From: an uncultured Lachnoclostridium sp.
Lineage (GTDB): Bacteria; Bacillota; Clostridia; Lachnospirales; Lachnospiraceae
Direction: 5' to 3'
DNA: 16,629 bases
Assembly (NCBI GenBank): GCA_958425285.1
Contig: CATZVV010000013.1
Span: forward strand, 1-16,629
The notes beneath the pieces were generated by a model. The model worked only from the letters and a program-made list of their open reading frames with translations, did no database searches and was not told where the DNA came from. Below are positions 1-7,534 of this stretch, in pieces. How positions within the stretch are numbered: position 1 is the stretch's first letter; each line of letters opens with the position of its first letter. Position numbers and translations under genes: made by a program.

Positions 1-2
1 AT

Positions 3-113
3 TTTGCTTATGATGAGATTGGAGCTCATCTTTTGATTAAGAGAATGCGCCAGGAAAAGGAAGAATTGTTTGAAGGCCTGGAATTATATTATCAATCATT
101 TTTTAAACGATAG
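3..113 (+). CDS. 3' end of an unidentified gene (partial)
   Basis: Of the three forward frames only this one stays open from the window edge. It gives the last 36 residues of a protein and ends in TAG at 111-113. The tail is helical and charged (around RMRQEKEELFEGL, ending in QSFFKR) and has no motif I can assign. A biotin ligase (birA) often precedes coaX in clostridia, but this tail does not resemble the usual C-terminal domain of BirA, so I do not assign it. The stop lies 11 bases before the coaX ATG, so the two genes are probably co-transcribed. Confidence 0.6.
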   Translation, partial: FAYDEIGAHLLIKRMRQEKEELFEGLELYYQSFFKR

Positions 114-124
114 AGGTACAAGTG

Positions 125-892
125 ATGCTTTTAGCAATAGATATTGGAAATACCAATTTAACATTTGGTGTATTTGAAGATAATATACTTCGCTGTAAAT
201 TTCGTTTGACAACTGCTACGTTGCAAACGTCAGACGAGTATGGCATAAAAATTCTCGGTATACTACGGGAGCAGGATATTGAAAAGTCAGAGGTTGAGGC
301 AGTTATTATTGCATCTGTAGTTCCCCAGATTATGTATTCTTTGACAAACAGTATACGTAAGTATCTGAAGAAAGAACCAATGATTGTCGGAATGGGTACC
401 AAAACCGGAATTCGGATTAAAATGAGCAATCCTGCAGAAATGGGTGCTGACCGTATTGTAGATGCAGTGGCAGGACTTGATCTGTATGGAGGACCGGTTA
501 TTGTGATTGATTTTGGTACAGCTACCACATATGATTTGATTGGTGCTGACGGAAGCTTTCTGGCTGGAGTTACAAGTCCGGGAATTAAACTTTGTGCAAA
601 TGCTTTATGGAACGGAACAGCAAAACTGCCGGAGGTGGAAATTGCAAAACCAAAATCAATTCTGGCACAGAATACAGTTACAAGTATGCAAGCCGGACTT
701 GTATATGGTGCAATTGGGCAGACAGAATATATTGTAAACCGATTAAAGGAAGAGTCCGGGATGAAAAAGGTAAATGTAGTAGCAACCGGAGGGCTTGGAC
801 GATTGATTGCGGAATCTACGGATTGTATTGACAAATATGATCCGGAGTTGACACTTCAGGGACTGCGGCTTATATATGAAAAAAGTATTTAG
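125..892 (+). CDS. coaX: Type III pantothenate kinase
   Basis: Phosphorylates pantothenate to 4'-phosphopantothenate, the first step of coenzyme A synthesis, in the cytoplasm. Type III enzymes belong to the ASKHA (acetate and sugar kinase/Hsp70/actin) fold, typically need a monovalent cation and resist feedback by CoA. The 255-residue protein has the family motifs: the N-terminal phosphate motif DIGNTN (residues 6-11), the pantothenate-side motif MGADR (106-110) and the second phosphate motif DFGTATT (129-135). Length is normal. I chose ATG 125 because it gives the usual MLLAIDIGN start and lies 8 bases after AGAGG (112-116). An in-frame GTG at 122 is the alternative. dusB follows after 32 bases. 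Confidence 0.95.
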   Translation: MLLAIDIGNTNLTFGVFEDNILRCKFRLTTATLQTSDEYGIKILGILREQDIEKSEVEAVIIASVVPQIMYSLTNSIRKYLKKEPMIVGMGTKTGIRIKMSNPAEMGADRIVDAVAGLDLYGGPVIVIDFGTATTYDLIGADGSFLAGVTSPGIKLCANALWNGTAKLPEVEIAKPKSILAQNTVTSMQAGLVYGAIGQTEYIVNRLKEESGMKKVNVVATGGLGRLIAESTDCIDKYDPELTLQGLRLIYEKSI

Positions 893-924
893 TCTTCGCT
901 GGCGTTTTTAGAATGGAAGGTATT

Positions 925-1896
925 ATGACAAATTTGATGATTGGACAAGTACCTTTGAACGGTAATATTATTTTAGCACCAATGGCAGGCGTAACCGACC
1001 TGCCATTTCGCTTACTCTGCAAAGAACAGGGGGCAGATTTAATCTGTACAGAGATGGTGAGTGCAAAGGGAATTTATTATAATAACAAAAATACAGAAAA
1101 TCTTTTGGCAATTAATGAAAGAGAACGCCCGGTTTCATTGCAGTTGTTTGGTTCGGATCCGGTTATCATGAGTGAAATGGCAAAAAGAATCGAGCATCGG
1201 AATTTTGATATTTTAGATATTAATATGGGTTGTCCTGTACCTAAAGTGGTAAATAATGGGGAAGGATCTGCACTAATGAAAAATATTTCATTAGCTGCTA
1301 ATATTGCAGGTGCCGTTGTCAAGGCCATTAAAAAGCCGGTTACTGTGAAATTCAGGAAAGGATTTTACGAACAGGATGAGACTGCTTTGGACATGGCAAA
1401 GGCAATGGAAGCAGTCGGTATTGCAGCAGTAGCTGTGCATGGCAGGACGAGAGAACAGTATTATTCAGGGAAGGCGGATTGGGAAGTGATTCGGAAGGTA
1501 AAAGAAGCAGTTGGCATTCCGGTTATCGGCAACGGCGATATTTTTCAACCAGAAGATGGAAAAAGAATGCTGGATGAAACCGGATGCGATGCCATTATGA
1601 TTGCCAGAGGAGCGAAAGGCAATCCATGGATTTTCAAGCAGATGAAGCATTATCTGAAAACTGGTGAGGTTTTGCCGAAACCACCCATGAGTGAGATGAT
1701 GGCAATGATGCTCCGTCATGCCAGAATGCAGATTGAATTTAAAGGCGAACTTGCAGGCATGCGAGAGATGAGAAGCCATGTAGCCTGGTACACGTCAGGA
1801 TACCCACATTCTGCAGCATTGAGGGAGCAGGTAAATCAAATTGAGAATTTCTCGGAGTTAGAACAACTTTTATTTGAACATTTAGAAAAAATATAG
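925..1896 (+). CDS. dusB: tRNA-dihydrouridine synthase, DusB type
   Basis: FMN- and NADPH-dependent enzyme that reduces specific uridines in the tRNA D-loop to dihydrouridine. The 323-residue TIM-barrel protein shows APMAGVTD (18-25) for FMN binding, the MGCPVPK motif (101-107) with catalytic Cys103, the HGRTREQYY segment for FMN/RNA contact, GNGDI, and a late ARGAKGNPW phosphate-binding motif. Full length for the family. An in-frame ATG lies at 913, but ATG 925 is preceded by GGAAGG (915-920) and gives a typical N-terminus (MTNLMIG); the spacing of 4 bases is slightly short. DusB genes next to coaX are common in Firmicutes. The B subtype is inferred from the motifs and context. Confidence 0.92.
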   Translation: MTNLMIGQVPLNGNIILAPMAGVTDLPFRLLCKEQGADLICTEMVSAKGIYYNNKNTENLLAINERERPVSLQLFGSDPVIMSEMAKRIEHRNFDILDINMGCPVPKVVNNGEGSALMKNISLAANIAGAVVKAIKKPVTVKFRKGFYEQDETALDMAKAMEAVGIAAVAVHGRTREQYYSGKADWEVIRKVKEAVGIPVIGNGDIFQPEDGKRMLDETGCDAIMIARGAKGNPWIFKQMKHYLKTGEVLPKPPMSEMMAMMLRHARMQIEFKGELAGMREMRSHVAWYTSGYPHSAALREQVNQIENFSELEQLLFEHLEKI

Positions 1897-1902
1897 TAGA
1901 AT
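1874..1902 (+). promoter_or_regulatory. Candidate promoter for asd and the pyr genes
   Basis: TTGAAC (1874-1879) and TAGAAT (1897-1902) are separated by exactly 17 bases, matching the housekeeping -35/-10 pattern at four and five of six positions. The -35 and spacer lie inside the end of dusB; the -10 begins directly after its stop. A start near 1909 would give a leader of about 30 bases before asd. This is a consensus match read by eye in AT-rich DNA. Confidence 0.45.
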
Positions 1903-1938
1903 AAGCTAAGTACAATAAATAAGAGAGGTGCAAAAGAA

Positions 1939-3018
1939 ATGAGCAGTAAATTAAGAGTAGGTATCCTTGGTGGTACAGGTATGGTTGGTCAGCGTTTTAT
2001 TTCTCTGCTTGAAAATCATCCATGGTTTGAAGTTGTATGCGTGGCAGCCAGCCCGAGAAGTGCAGGAAAGACTTATGAGGAAGCAGTTGGCGGCCGCTGG
2101 AAAATGCAGACTCCAATGCCGGAGGCAGTAAAAAAACTCATTGTGAAAAATGTCAATGATGTAGAAGAGGTAAGCAGTGAAGTCGATTTTGTGTTTAGTG
2201 CAGTTGATATGACTAAAGACGAAATTAAAGCAATTGAAGAAGCATATGCTAAAACTGAGACTCCTGTTGTTTCCAATAACAGCGCTCACCGTTGGACCCC
2301 GGATGTTCCTATGGTAGTACCGGAATTGAATCCGGAGCACCTTGCAGTCATTGAGTCACAGAAAAAACGTCTCGGAACAAAAAAAGGTTTTATTGTTGTA
2401 AAACCAAATTGTTCTATTCAGAGTTATACACCTGCATTACATGCATGGAAGAAATTTGAACCCGAGTTGGTTGTAGCTACAACCTATCAGGCAATTTCAG
2501 GAGCCGGAAAAACTTTCAGGGAGTGGCCGGAAATGGAAGGCAATATCATCCCATACATTGGTGGTGAGGAGGAAAAGAGTGAACAGGAGCCACTGCGTAT
2601 CTGGGGTACCGTGGAGAACGGTGAAATTGTAAAGGCTTCCGAACCTGTTATTACAAGTCAGTGTATTCGTGTACCTGTGTTGGATGGACATACGGCGGCT
2701 GTATTTGTAAACTTTAAAAAGAAACCAAGTAAAGAGAAATTGATTCAGGCACTTGTTGAATTTAAAGGAATTCCGCAGGAACTTGAGCTTCCAAGTGCAC
2801 CAAAGCAGTTTATTCAGTATTTGGAAGAAGATGACCGTCCGCAAGTTGCTCAGGATGTAAATTATGAAAACGGAATGGGTGTATCTTTTGGACGTTTGAG
2901 AGAAGATGTACATTTTGATTATAAATTTGTTGGTTTGTCTCACAATACAGTACGCGGTGCGGCAGGCGGAGCTGTTTTAATTGCAGAGTTGCTAAAGGCA
3001 AAAGGTTATTTCGACTAA
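1939..3018 (+). CDS. asd: Aspartate-semialdehyde dehydrogenase, archaeal/fungal-type subfamily
   Basis: NADPH-dependent reductive dephosphorylation of L-aspartyl-4-phosphate to aspartate semialdehyde, the branch point for lysine/diaminopimelate, threonine and methionine. The 359-residue protein has an N-terminal Rossmann motif GILGGTGMVGQ (8-18), NNSAHRW (113-119), catalytic Cys158 in KPNCSIQ and His251 in VLDGHTA. These motifs and the VVPELNP segment (126-132) fit the subfamily first described from archaea and fungi (asd_EA type) rather than the classical enteric enzyme. The start is supported by GAGAGGTG (1923-1930) about 8 bases upstream. The Nudix gene follows closely, and a candidate promoter overlaps the end of dusB. 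Confidence 0.94.
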   Translation: MSSKLRVGILGGTGMVGQRFISLLENHPWFEVVCVAASPRSAGKTYEEAVGGRWKMQTPMPEAVKKLIVKNVNDVEEVSSEVDFVFSAVDMTKDEIKAIEEAYAKTETPVVSNNSAHRWTPDVPMVVPELNPEHLAVIESQKKRLGTKKGFIVVKPNCSIQSYTPALHAWKKFEPELVVATTYQAISGAGKTFREWPEMEGNIIPYIGGEEEKSEQEPLRIWGTVENGEIVKASEPVITSQCIRVPVLDGHTAAVFVNFKKKPSKEKLIQALVEFKGIPQELELPSAPKQFIQYLEEDDRPQVAQDVNYENGMGVSFGRLREDVHFDYKFVGLSHNTVRGAAGGAVLIAELLKAKGYFD

Positions 3019-3047
3019 TAAAAGTCGATATGATGGGGGGTATCATT

Positions 3048-3503
3048 ATGGATAGATTTCGCATGTTGGTAAAAGGAATTGTACAATGCAAAGACCGTTT
3101 TCTTGTGGTGGAAAAATGGTATGATGACCGTATTTTTGATCCGTATCAATGGGAATTTATTGACGGTGAAATGGAGTTTGGTGAAACTCCCGAAAAGGCT
3201 GTTTTGCGTATTGTGGAGGATAAAACTGGACTTACGGCAGAGGTTGATTCGACGCTATACACATGGGGATTTACTGCGGGTGAAGTCTGCACGGTGGGAA
3301 TTGCTTTTCATTTGGTAAGTGATTGTGATGAAGTAATTCTCTCCGAAGATTACCCGAATTATAAATGGGTATCGAAAGAAGAATTGAGCACATATATTAC
3401 AAATAAAAAGGTGTTGGAGGATATTGACCGGGCAGGATTGACAAGAGACTTTGATTTGGGGGATTTTGGAAAGGTGGATACTTTTATTGAACATTTGGAT
3501 TAA
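3048..3503 (+). CDS. Nudix-fold protein with degenerate Nudix box
   Basis: A 151-residue protein with the overall layout of a Nudix hydrolase: an early beta-strand (MLVKGIVQC), WEFIDGEMEFGE where active members usually have W-x-x-P-G-G-x-x-E-x-GE, then a helix ending in TGL. The box at residues 40-62 keeps the first Gly, the Glu at the sixth following position, the Arg and the late Gly. The REUxEExGU core, however, reads R-I-V-E-D-K-T-G-L, so two metal-binding Glu are Ile and Lys and a third is Asp. Nudix enzymes cleave nucleoside diphosphates linked to another group; this one may be inactive or altered. ATG 3048 has GGGGGG (3035-3040) at good spacing; upstream ATGs at 3030 and 3033 lack one. 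Its 3' end overlaps pyrC. Confidence 0.8.
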   Translation: MDRFRMLVKGIVQCKDRFLVVEKWYDDRIFDPYQWEFIDGEMEFGETPEKAVLRIVEDKTGLTAEVDSTLYTWGFTAGEVCTVGIAFHLVSDCDEVILSEDYPNYKWVSKEELSTYITNKKVLEDIDRAGLTRDFDLGDFGKVDTFIEHLD

Positions 3504-4773
3504 AAATGGAACGGTAATCGATCCGGCTGAAAAGCGGGAAGGAATCCATGATATATTGATTCAGAATGGTAGGATTTCCGTTGTTGGGACGATAACCGAG
3601 GAAATGGCCGGAAATTGCACTATAGTAGATGCAACAGATCGATATATTATGCCTGGCTTTATTGATTTGCATGTACATTTCCGTGAACCGGGTCTTGAAT
3701 ACAAGGAGACAATTGCAACTGGTACGAGGGCGGCAGCTCGCGGAGGCTTTACCGGTGTGTGTCCAATGCCAAATACGGTTCCGAGTACGGATTGTGCTGA
3801 AATGGTAGAACGGGTACTTCTTATTAACGAAAAAGATGGATGTGGTGTGCATCTCTATCCGGTTGGTGCAGTAACGGTCGGACAGGCAGGCGAGGAAAAA
3901 ACAGATGTAAAAGCGATGAAAGATGCGGGAGCAAAGGCAATCAGTGAAGATGGAAAATCAGTGATGAATGCCGCAGTGTATACAGAGTCCATGCTAGATG
4001 CTGCAGAGAATAATATACCTGTTTTTGCTCATTGCGAGGATAAAAATCTGGTTGGAAAAGGTGCCATGAATGCAGGAAAAAAGGCAGAGGAACTTGGGAT
4101 TGAAGGAATTCGTAATGCAGTTGAGGATGTTATTGTAGCAAGAGATATTTTACTTGCGCATGAAACTGGGGCAAAATTGCATTTATGCCATTGTTCTACA
4201 AAAGACAGTGTAGAGATGGTACGTATTGCAAAACAAAAAGGATGGAATGTGACTGGTGAGGTGTGTCCCCACCATTTTGTTATGTCCGATGAAGATATAA
4301 AAAAAGATGATGGAAACTATAAAATGAATCCACCGCTTCGGAGCAGGGAAGATGTACAGGCATTAATCCGGGGATTATCAGAAAATGTAATGGATGTCAT
4401 TGCAACTGACCATGCACCACACAGTCAGGAAGAAAAAGAAAAGTCAATTCAATTTGCTCCTTTTGGAATTGTAGGTTTGGAGACAGCATTTCCGTTAACT
4501 GTCACCTATCTTGTCAAAAAGGGTCATCTGACACTTTCTCAGATGGTTGAAAAATTAAGTGTAAATCCGGCTGCAATATTAGGTGTTGAGGGAGGTACTC
4601 TGAGAGAGGGCGCTCCAGCTGACCTTGTTATTGCAAATTTGGATGAAAAATATCAGATTGATAAAAATACCTTTTTTTCCAAAGGAAAGAATACTCCATT
4701 TGATGGGCTGGAGGTTTATGGGAAAATAGAAAAAACGATGGTGGCCGGACGCTTTATTTATGAAGAAAGGTAA
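3487..4773 (+). CDS. pyrC: Dihydroorotase, class I
   Basis: Zinc enzyme that cyclises N-carbamoyl-L-aspartate to dihydroorotate, the third step of pyrimidine synthesis. The 428-residue protein has the metal motif DLHVHFREPG (60-69; His62 and His64), SEDGKS around Asp155, FAHCED (His182), HLCHCST (His235) and ATDHAPH (Asp308), which is the class I pattern. I chose TTG 3487 as the start: it lies 9 bases after AAGGTGG (3471-3477) and gives MNIWIKNGTVIDP, the usual class I N-terminus. An in-frame ATG at 3451 would add 12 atypical residues. The start overlaps the Nudix gene by 17 bases, suggesting translational coupling. pyrF begins 11 bases after the stop. Confidence 0.95.
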   Translation: MNIWIKNGTVIDPAEKREGIHDILIQNGRISVVGTITEEMAGNCTIVDATDRYIMPGFIDLHVHFREPGLEYKETIATGTRAAARGGFTGVCPMPNTVPSTDCAEMVERVLLINEKDGCGVHLYPVGAVTVGQAGEEKTDVKAMKDAGAKAISEDGKSVMNAAVYTESMLDAAENNIPVFAHCEDKNLVGKGAMNAGKKAEELGIEGIRNAVEDVIVARDILLAHETGAKLHLCHCSTKDSVEMVRIAKQKGWNVTGEVCPHHFVMSDEDIKKDDGNYKMNPPLRSREDVQALIRGLSENVMDVIATDHAPHSQEEKEKSIQFAPFGIVGLETAFPLTVTYLVKKGHLTLSQMVEKLSVNPAAILGVEGGTLREGAPADLVIANLDEKYQIDKNTFFSKGKNTPFDGLEVYGKIEKTMVAGRFIYEER

Positions 4774-4784
4774 GGGTAATTCAG

Positions 4785-5705
4785 ATGATTAATATATTAA
4801 TTGAGAAAATCAAAAAGCTTGAAGCACCTATTGTGGTTGGTTTGGATCCAATGTTGAACTATGTACCAAAGTATTTACAGGAGCGTGCTTTACAGGAAAA
4901 GGGTGAAACACTTGAGGCAGCAGCAGAAGCAATTTGGCAATATAATAAGGGGCTGGTGGATGCAATCTGTGATTTAGTACCTGCTGTTAAGCCACAGATT
5001 GCAATGTATGAGCAATTTGGAATTCCGGGTCTAATGGCATTTCAGAAAACCGTAGATTATTGCAAAGAAAAGGACTTAGTGGTCATTGGAGACATTAAAC
5101 GTGGTGATATAGGTTCTACTTCAGCAGCATATGCAACGGCTCATTTGGGTCAGGTGCAGATTGGAGATAAAAAGTTTAGGGGATTTGATGAGGATTTTGC
5201 AACAGTAAATCCATATTTTGGTATTGACGGTGTACAGCCATTTATTGATGTCTGCAAAGAAGAAAAAAAAGGACTTTTTCTTTTGGTTAAGACTTCCAAT
5301 CCTTCGAGCGGAGAGTTTCAGGATCAGAAAATGGAGGGAAAACCTCTTTATGAGCTTGTAGGGGAAAAGGTGGCTGAATGGGGAGAACAGCATATGGGTA
5401 AGGAGTATAGCTATATTGGTGCAGTAGTTGGTGCTACTTATCCTCAAATGGCGGAAGTGTTACGGAAGGTAATGCCGAAAAGTTACATTTTAGTGCCTGG
5501 ATACGGTGCACAGGGCGGTACAGCAGAGGACTTAAAACCATTTTTTAACAAAGATGGGCTAGGTGCAATTGTAAATTCCTCTAGGGGAATTATTGCAGCT
5601 TATAAGCAGCAAAAGTATGAAAAATTTGGTGAAGAAGGTTATGCAGAAGCTGCACGGGCAGCGGTGCTTGATATGAAGAAAGATATTGCACAGGCAATTT
5701 TTTAA
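4785..5705 (+). CDS. pyrF: Orotidine 5'-phosphate decarboxylase, type 2 subfamily
   Basis: Decarboxylates OMP to UMP, the last step of the pathway. At 306 residues it is longer than the roughly 240-residue classical enzyme and fits the type 2 group. The catalytic charge network is visible as GDIKRGDIGST (102-112), with Asp103, Lys105 and Asp108 in the D-x-K-x-x-D arrangement. VVGLDP (17-22) binds substrate near the N-terminus, and VPGYGAQGG near the C-terminus is the phosphate-binding loop. ATG 4785 follows TAAGGG (4771-4776) by 8 bases. It sits 11 bases after pyrC. Confidence 0.95.
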   Translation: MINILIEKIKKLEAPIVVGLDPMLNYVPKYLQERALQEKGETLEAAAEAIWQYNKGLVDAICDLVPAVKPQIAMYEQFGIPGLMAFQKTVDYCKEKDLVVIGDIKRGDIGSTSAAYATAHLGQVQIGDKKFRGFDEDFATVNPYFGIDGVQPFIDVCKEEKKGLFLLVKTSNPSSGEFQDQKMEGKPLYELVGEKVAEWGEQHMGKEYSYIGAVVGATYPQMAEVLRKVMPKSYILVPGYGAQGGTAEDLKPFFNKDGLGAIVNSSRGIIAAYKQQKYEKFGEEGYAEAARAAVLDMKKDIAQAIF

Positions 5706-5756
5706 TCGTATAGGAAAATTCAGATTTATAACAAATTTGCCTTTGGCATACTGGCG

Positions 5757-5785
5757 GGCGGCATATGACTCGGTCGTCGCCTTTT
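5757..5785 (+). terminator. Possible weak terminator or attenuating hairpin after pyrF
   Basis: GGCGGC (5757-5762) can pair with GTCGCC (5776-5781, one G-U pair). An inner GAC/GTC stem (5767-5769 with 5773-5775) is offset by a four-base bulge, and TTTT follows at 5782-5785. The bulge and short U tract make this a weak terminator at best. It could reduce rather than stop transcription into the lipoprotein and pyrKDE genes. Confidence 0.3.
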
Positions 5786-5830
5786 ATCAAAATGTAATGT
5801 GCAAAATGTATGTACAGGAAAGAGGGAAAA

Positions 5831-6715
5831 ATGAAAAGAAGACAGATGTCAGCAATTTTAATGTTGGTTGTTTTGACAGTGATTTCCATTACGGGATGTT
5901 CAGCTAAGGAACAAAAGGCATTGAGTAATGCAATTCAGGTGGCAAATAGTGCAAAAAGTGTAGAGACAGAAACAAAAGTTGATATGGCTGGGGTTGTCGA
6001 AGCAGAGGGACAAAAGCAGGATATGAGCATGACTTATACAATGAATATGTCTCAGTTTACGGAGCCATTAAAAACAAAAGGAACTGTAAAAATGTCAGTG
6101 TCAGGTATGTCAATGGAATTTGACATGTATATGCTGGAGGAGAATGGAAATTTTGTAAGTTATATGAATATGGAACAACTTGGCGGCTGGATGAAACAAA
6201 CACTTTGCAGTACAAGTGATATGGAAGAGGCAAATCAGAAATCGATGCAGATGAATGCGAAATTATTTGCTTCTGAATCTTTTTCATATGAGCGAAAAGA
6301 CGATATTACAGAAGATGGAAAAACTTATTATGTATATGATGCAGTCCTGAAAAAGGAACAGATGAAAGAGGTATTAGGTAGTGTACAATCTTTCTATGAT
6401 TCGACCGGGATGGGAATTGATGAGGAAATAGAGAAAATTGCTGCGGATATGCCGGATATACCATTTACTGTTTGGATTGATTCAGAGGAGGAAGTTTTAT
6501 ATCGTGTAAAATTCTCTATGGGTGAAGTTCTCAGAAAAATAGTCGAGTCTATGGGAGCGGATGAGACAGAAGCTATGGAAATTAGTAAATTGGATATGGA
6601 TATTATTTATAAAAATTATGATAAGGTAGAGAATTTTGAACTTCCGGCAGAAGCAAAGGATGCTCAGGATATTACGGAATTACAGGAACAGCTTGATTCG
6701 GAATCAGAAGAGTAA
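5831..6715 (+). CDS. Secreted lipoprotein of unknown function (DUF6612-like)
   Basis: A 294-residue protein with a clear lipoprotein signal: basic MKRRQ, a hydrophobic stretch, and the lipobox ITGC with lipidated Cys23, so it should be anchored outside the cytoplasmic membrane. The mature part is acidic and Met-rich. It begins with an AIQVANSAKSVE-type helix followed by alternating beta segments (SMTYTMNMSQF, TVKMSVSGMSMEF), as in clostridial lipoproteins related to the LppX/LolA-like fold. I assign DUF6612 only tentatively. ATG 5831 is preferred over ATG 5810 because AGGAAAGAGGG lies just before it and it gives a proper signal peptide. Lying between pyrF and pyrK, it is probably co-transcribed with them; no pyrimidine role is evident. 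Confidence 0.8.
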   Translation: MKRRQMSAILMLVVLTVISITGCSAKEQKALSNAIQVANSAKSVETETKVDMAGVVEAEGQKQDMSMTYTMNMSQFTEPLKTKGTVKMSVSGMSMEFDMYMLEENGNFVSYMNMEQLGGWMKQTLCSTSDMEEANQKSMQMNAKLFASESFSYERKDDITEDGKTYYVYDAVLKKEQMKEVLGSVQSFYDSTGMGIDEEIEKIAADMPDIPFTVWIDSEEEVLYRVKFSMGEVLRKIVESMGADETEAMEISKLDMDIIYKNYDKVENFELPAEAKDAQDITELQEQLDSESEE

Positions 6716-6738
6716 AGTATTACGGAGGATATGAAAAG

Positions 6739-7503
6739 ATGGCAAAGGAAAAGCAGATGGCTCAGATTACGGGTGTTTCGCGTATTTCAGAAGGAATTTT
6801 CAGTATGTGGGTTCGGACAGAGATGGCAAAGGCAGCAAAGCCTGGTCAGTTTGTATCTTTATATTGCAAGAATGGAGACCGGATTTTGCCACGTCCCATT
6901 AGTATTTGTGAAATTGACCGTACTCAGGGGTTATTACGGTTTGTATACCGCATTGTGGGAGGTGGCACAAAGGAATTTGCTTCTTACCAGCCAGGTGAGG
7001 AAATCGCCATCTTGGGTCCTTTGGGTAATGGTTTCCCGTTAAAAAATGAGAAAGCTGTCTTGATAGGAGGCGGGATTGGTATTCCGCCTATGCTTCAGCT
7101 GGCAAAAGAACTTCCAGGAGATGTAACTGTTGTTTTAGGTTACCGGGATGGAGATTTGTTTTTGGCAAAAGAGTTTGAACCGTATGCGACAGTTGTGGTT
7201 TCGACAGAAGATGGAAGCAAAGGAACAAGGGGTAACGTCATAGATGCAATTCTTGAAAAAGGAATTACGGCAGATGTATTCTACGCTTGTGGTCCCACTC
7301 CTATGTTGCGAGGGGTAAAGCAATATAGTGAAAAGCAGGGGATTCCGGCATACCTTTCACTAGAGGAAAGAATGGCTTGTGGTATTGGCGCATGTTTAGC
7401 GTGTGTTTGTCAATCTACACATGTAGATGAGCATTCCAATGTATACAATAAACGGGTATGCAAAGATGGACCTGTATTTCTATCTACAAATGTAGAAATA
7501 TGA
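6739..7503 (+). CDS. pyrK: Dihydroorotate dehydrogenase B, electron transfer subunit
   Basis: Iron-sulfur flavoprotein that passes electrons from the PyrD FMN to NAD+. The 254-residue protein has a ferredoxin-reductase layout: FAD motif RPISI (52-56), VGGGT (73-77), the nucleotide-binding loop GGGIGIPP (110-117), YACGPTPML (182-190), and a C-terminal [2Fe-2S] site with Cys214, Cys219, Cys222 and Cys241, the PyrK spacing. GGAGG (6724-6728) precedes ATG 6739 by 10 bases. pyrD follows after a short gap, as expected for the PyrD2PyrK2 complex. Confidence 0.95.
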   Translation: MAKEKQMAQITGVSRISEGIFSMWVRTEMAKAAKPGQFVSLYCKNGDRILPRPISICEIDRTQGLLRFVYRIVGGGTKEFASYQPGEEIAILGPLGNGFPLKNEKAVLIGGGIGIPPMLQLAKELPGDVTVVLGYRDGDLFLAKEFEPYATVVVSTEDGSKGTRGNVIDAILEKGITADVFYACGPTPMLRGVKQYSEKQGIPAYLSLEERMACGIGACLACVCQSTHVDEHSNVYNKRVCKDGPVFLSTNVEI

Positions 7504-7534
7504 ACAGGTAAGGGATGAAGGATTGGAGGATTTT

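Noticed and set aside
103..834. Long minus-strand frame opposite coaX
   Set aside because: It is the mirror of a well-supported coaX gene, has no ribosome binding site or known motif, and its composition reflects the opposite strand.
893..912. GCG-TTTTT segment between coaX and dusB as a terminator
   Set aside because: Only a 3-bp stem (CGC/GCG) precedes the T run, and the genes look co-transcribed.
3011..3028. TCGACT/AGTCGA inverted repeat around the asd stop codon
   Set aside because: Only six base pairs with no T run; too weak to call a terminator and likely chance.
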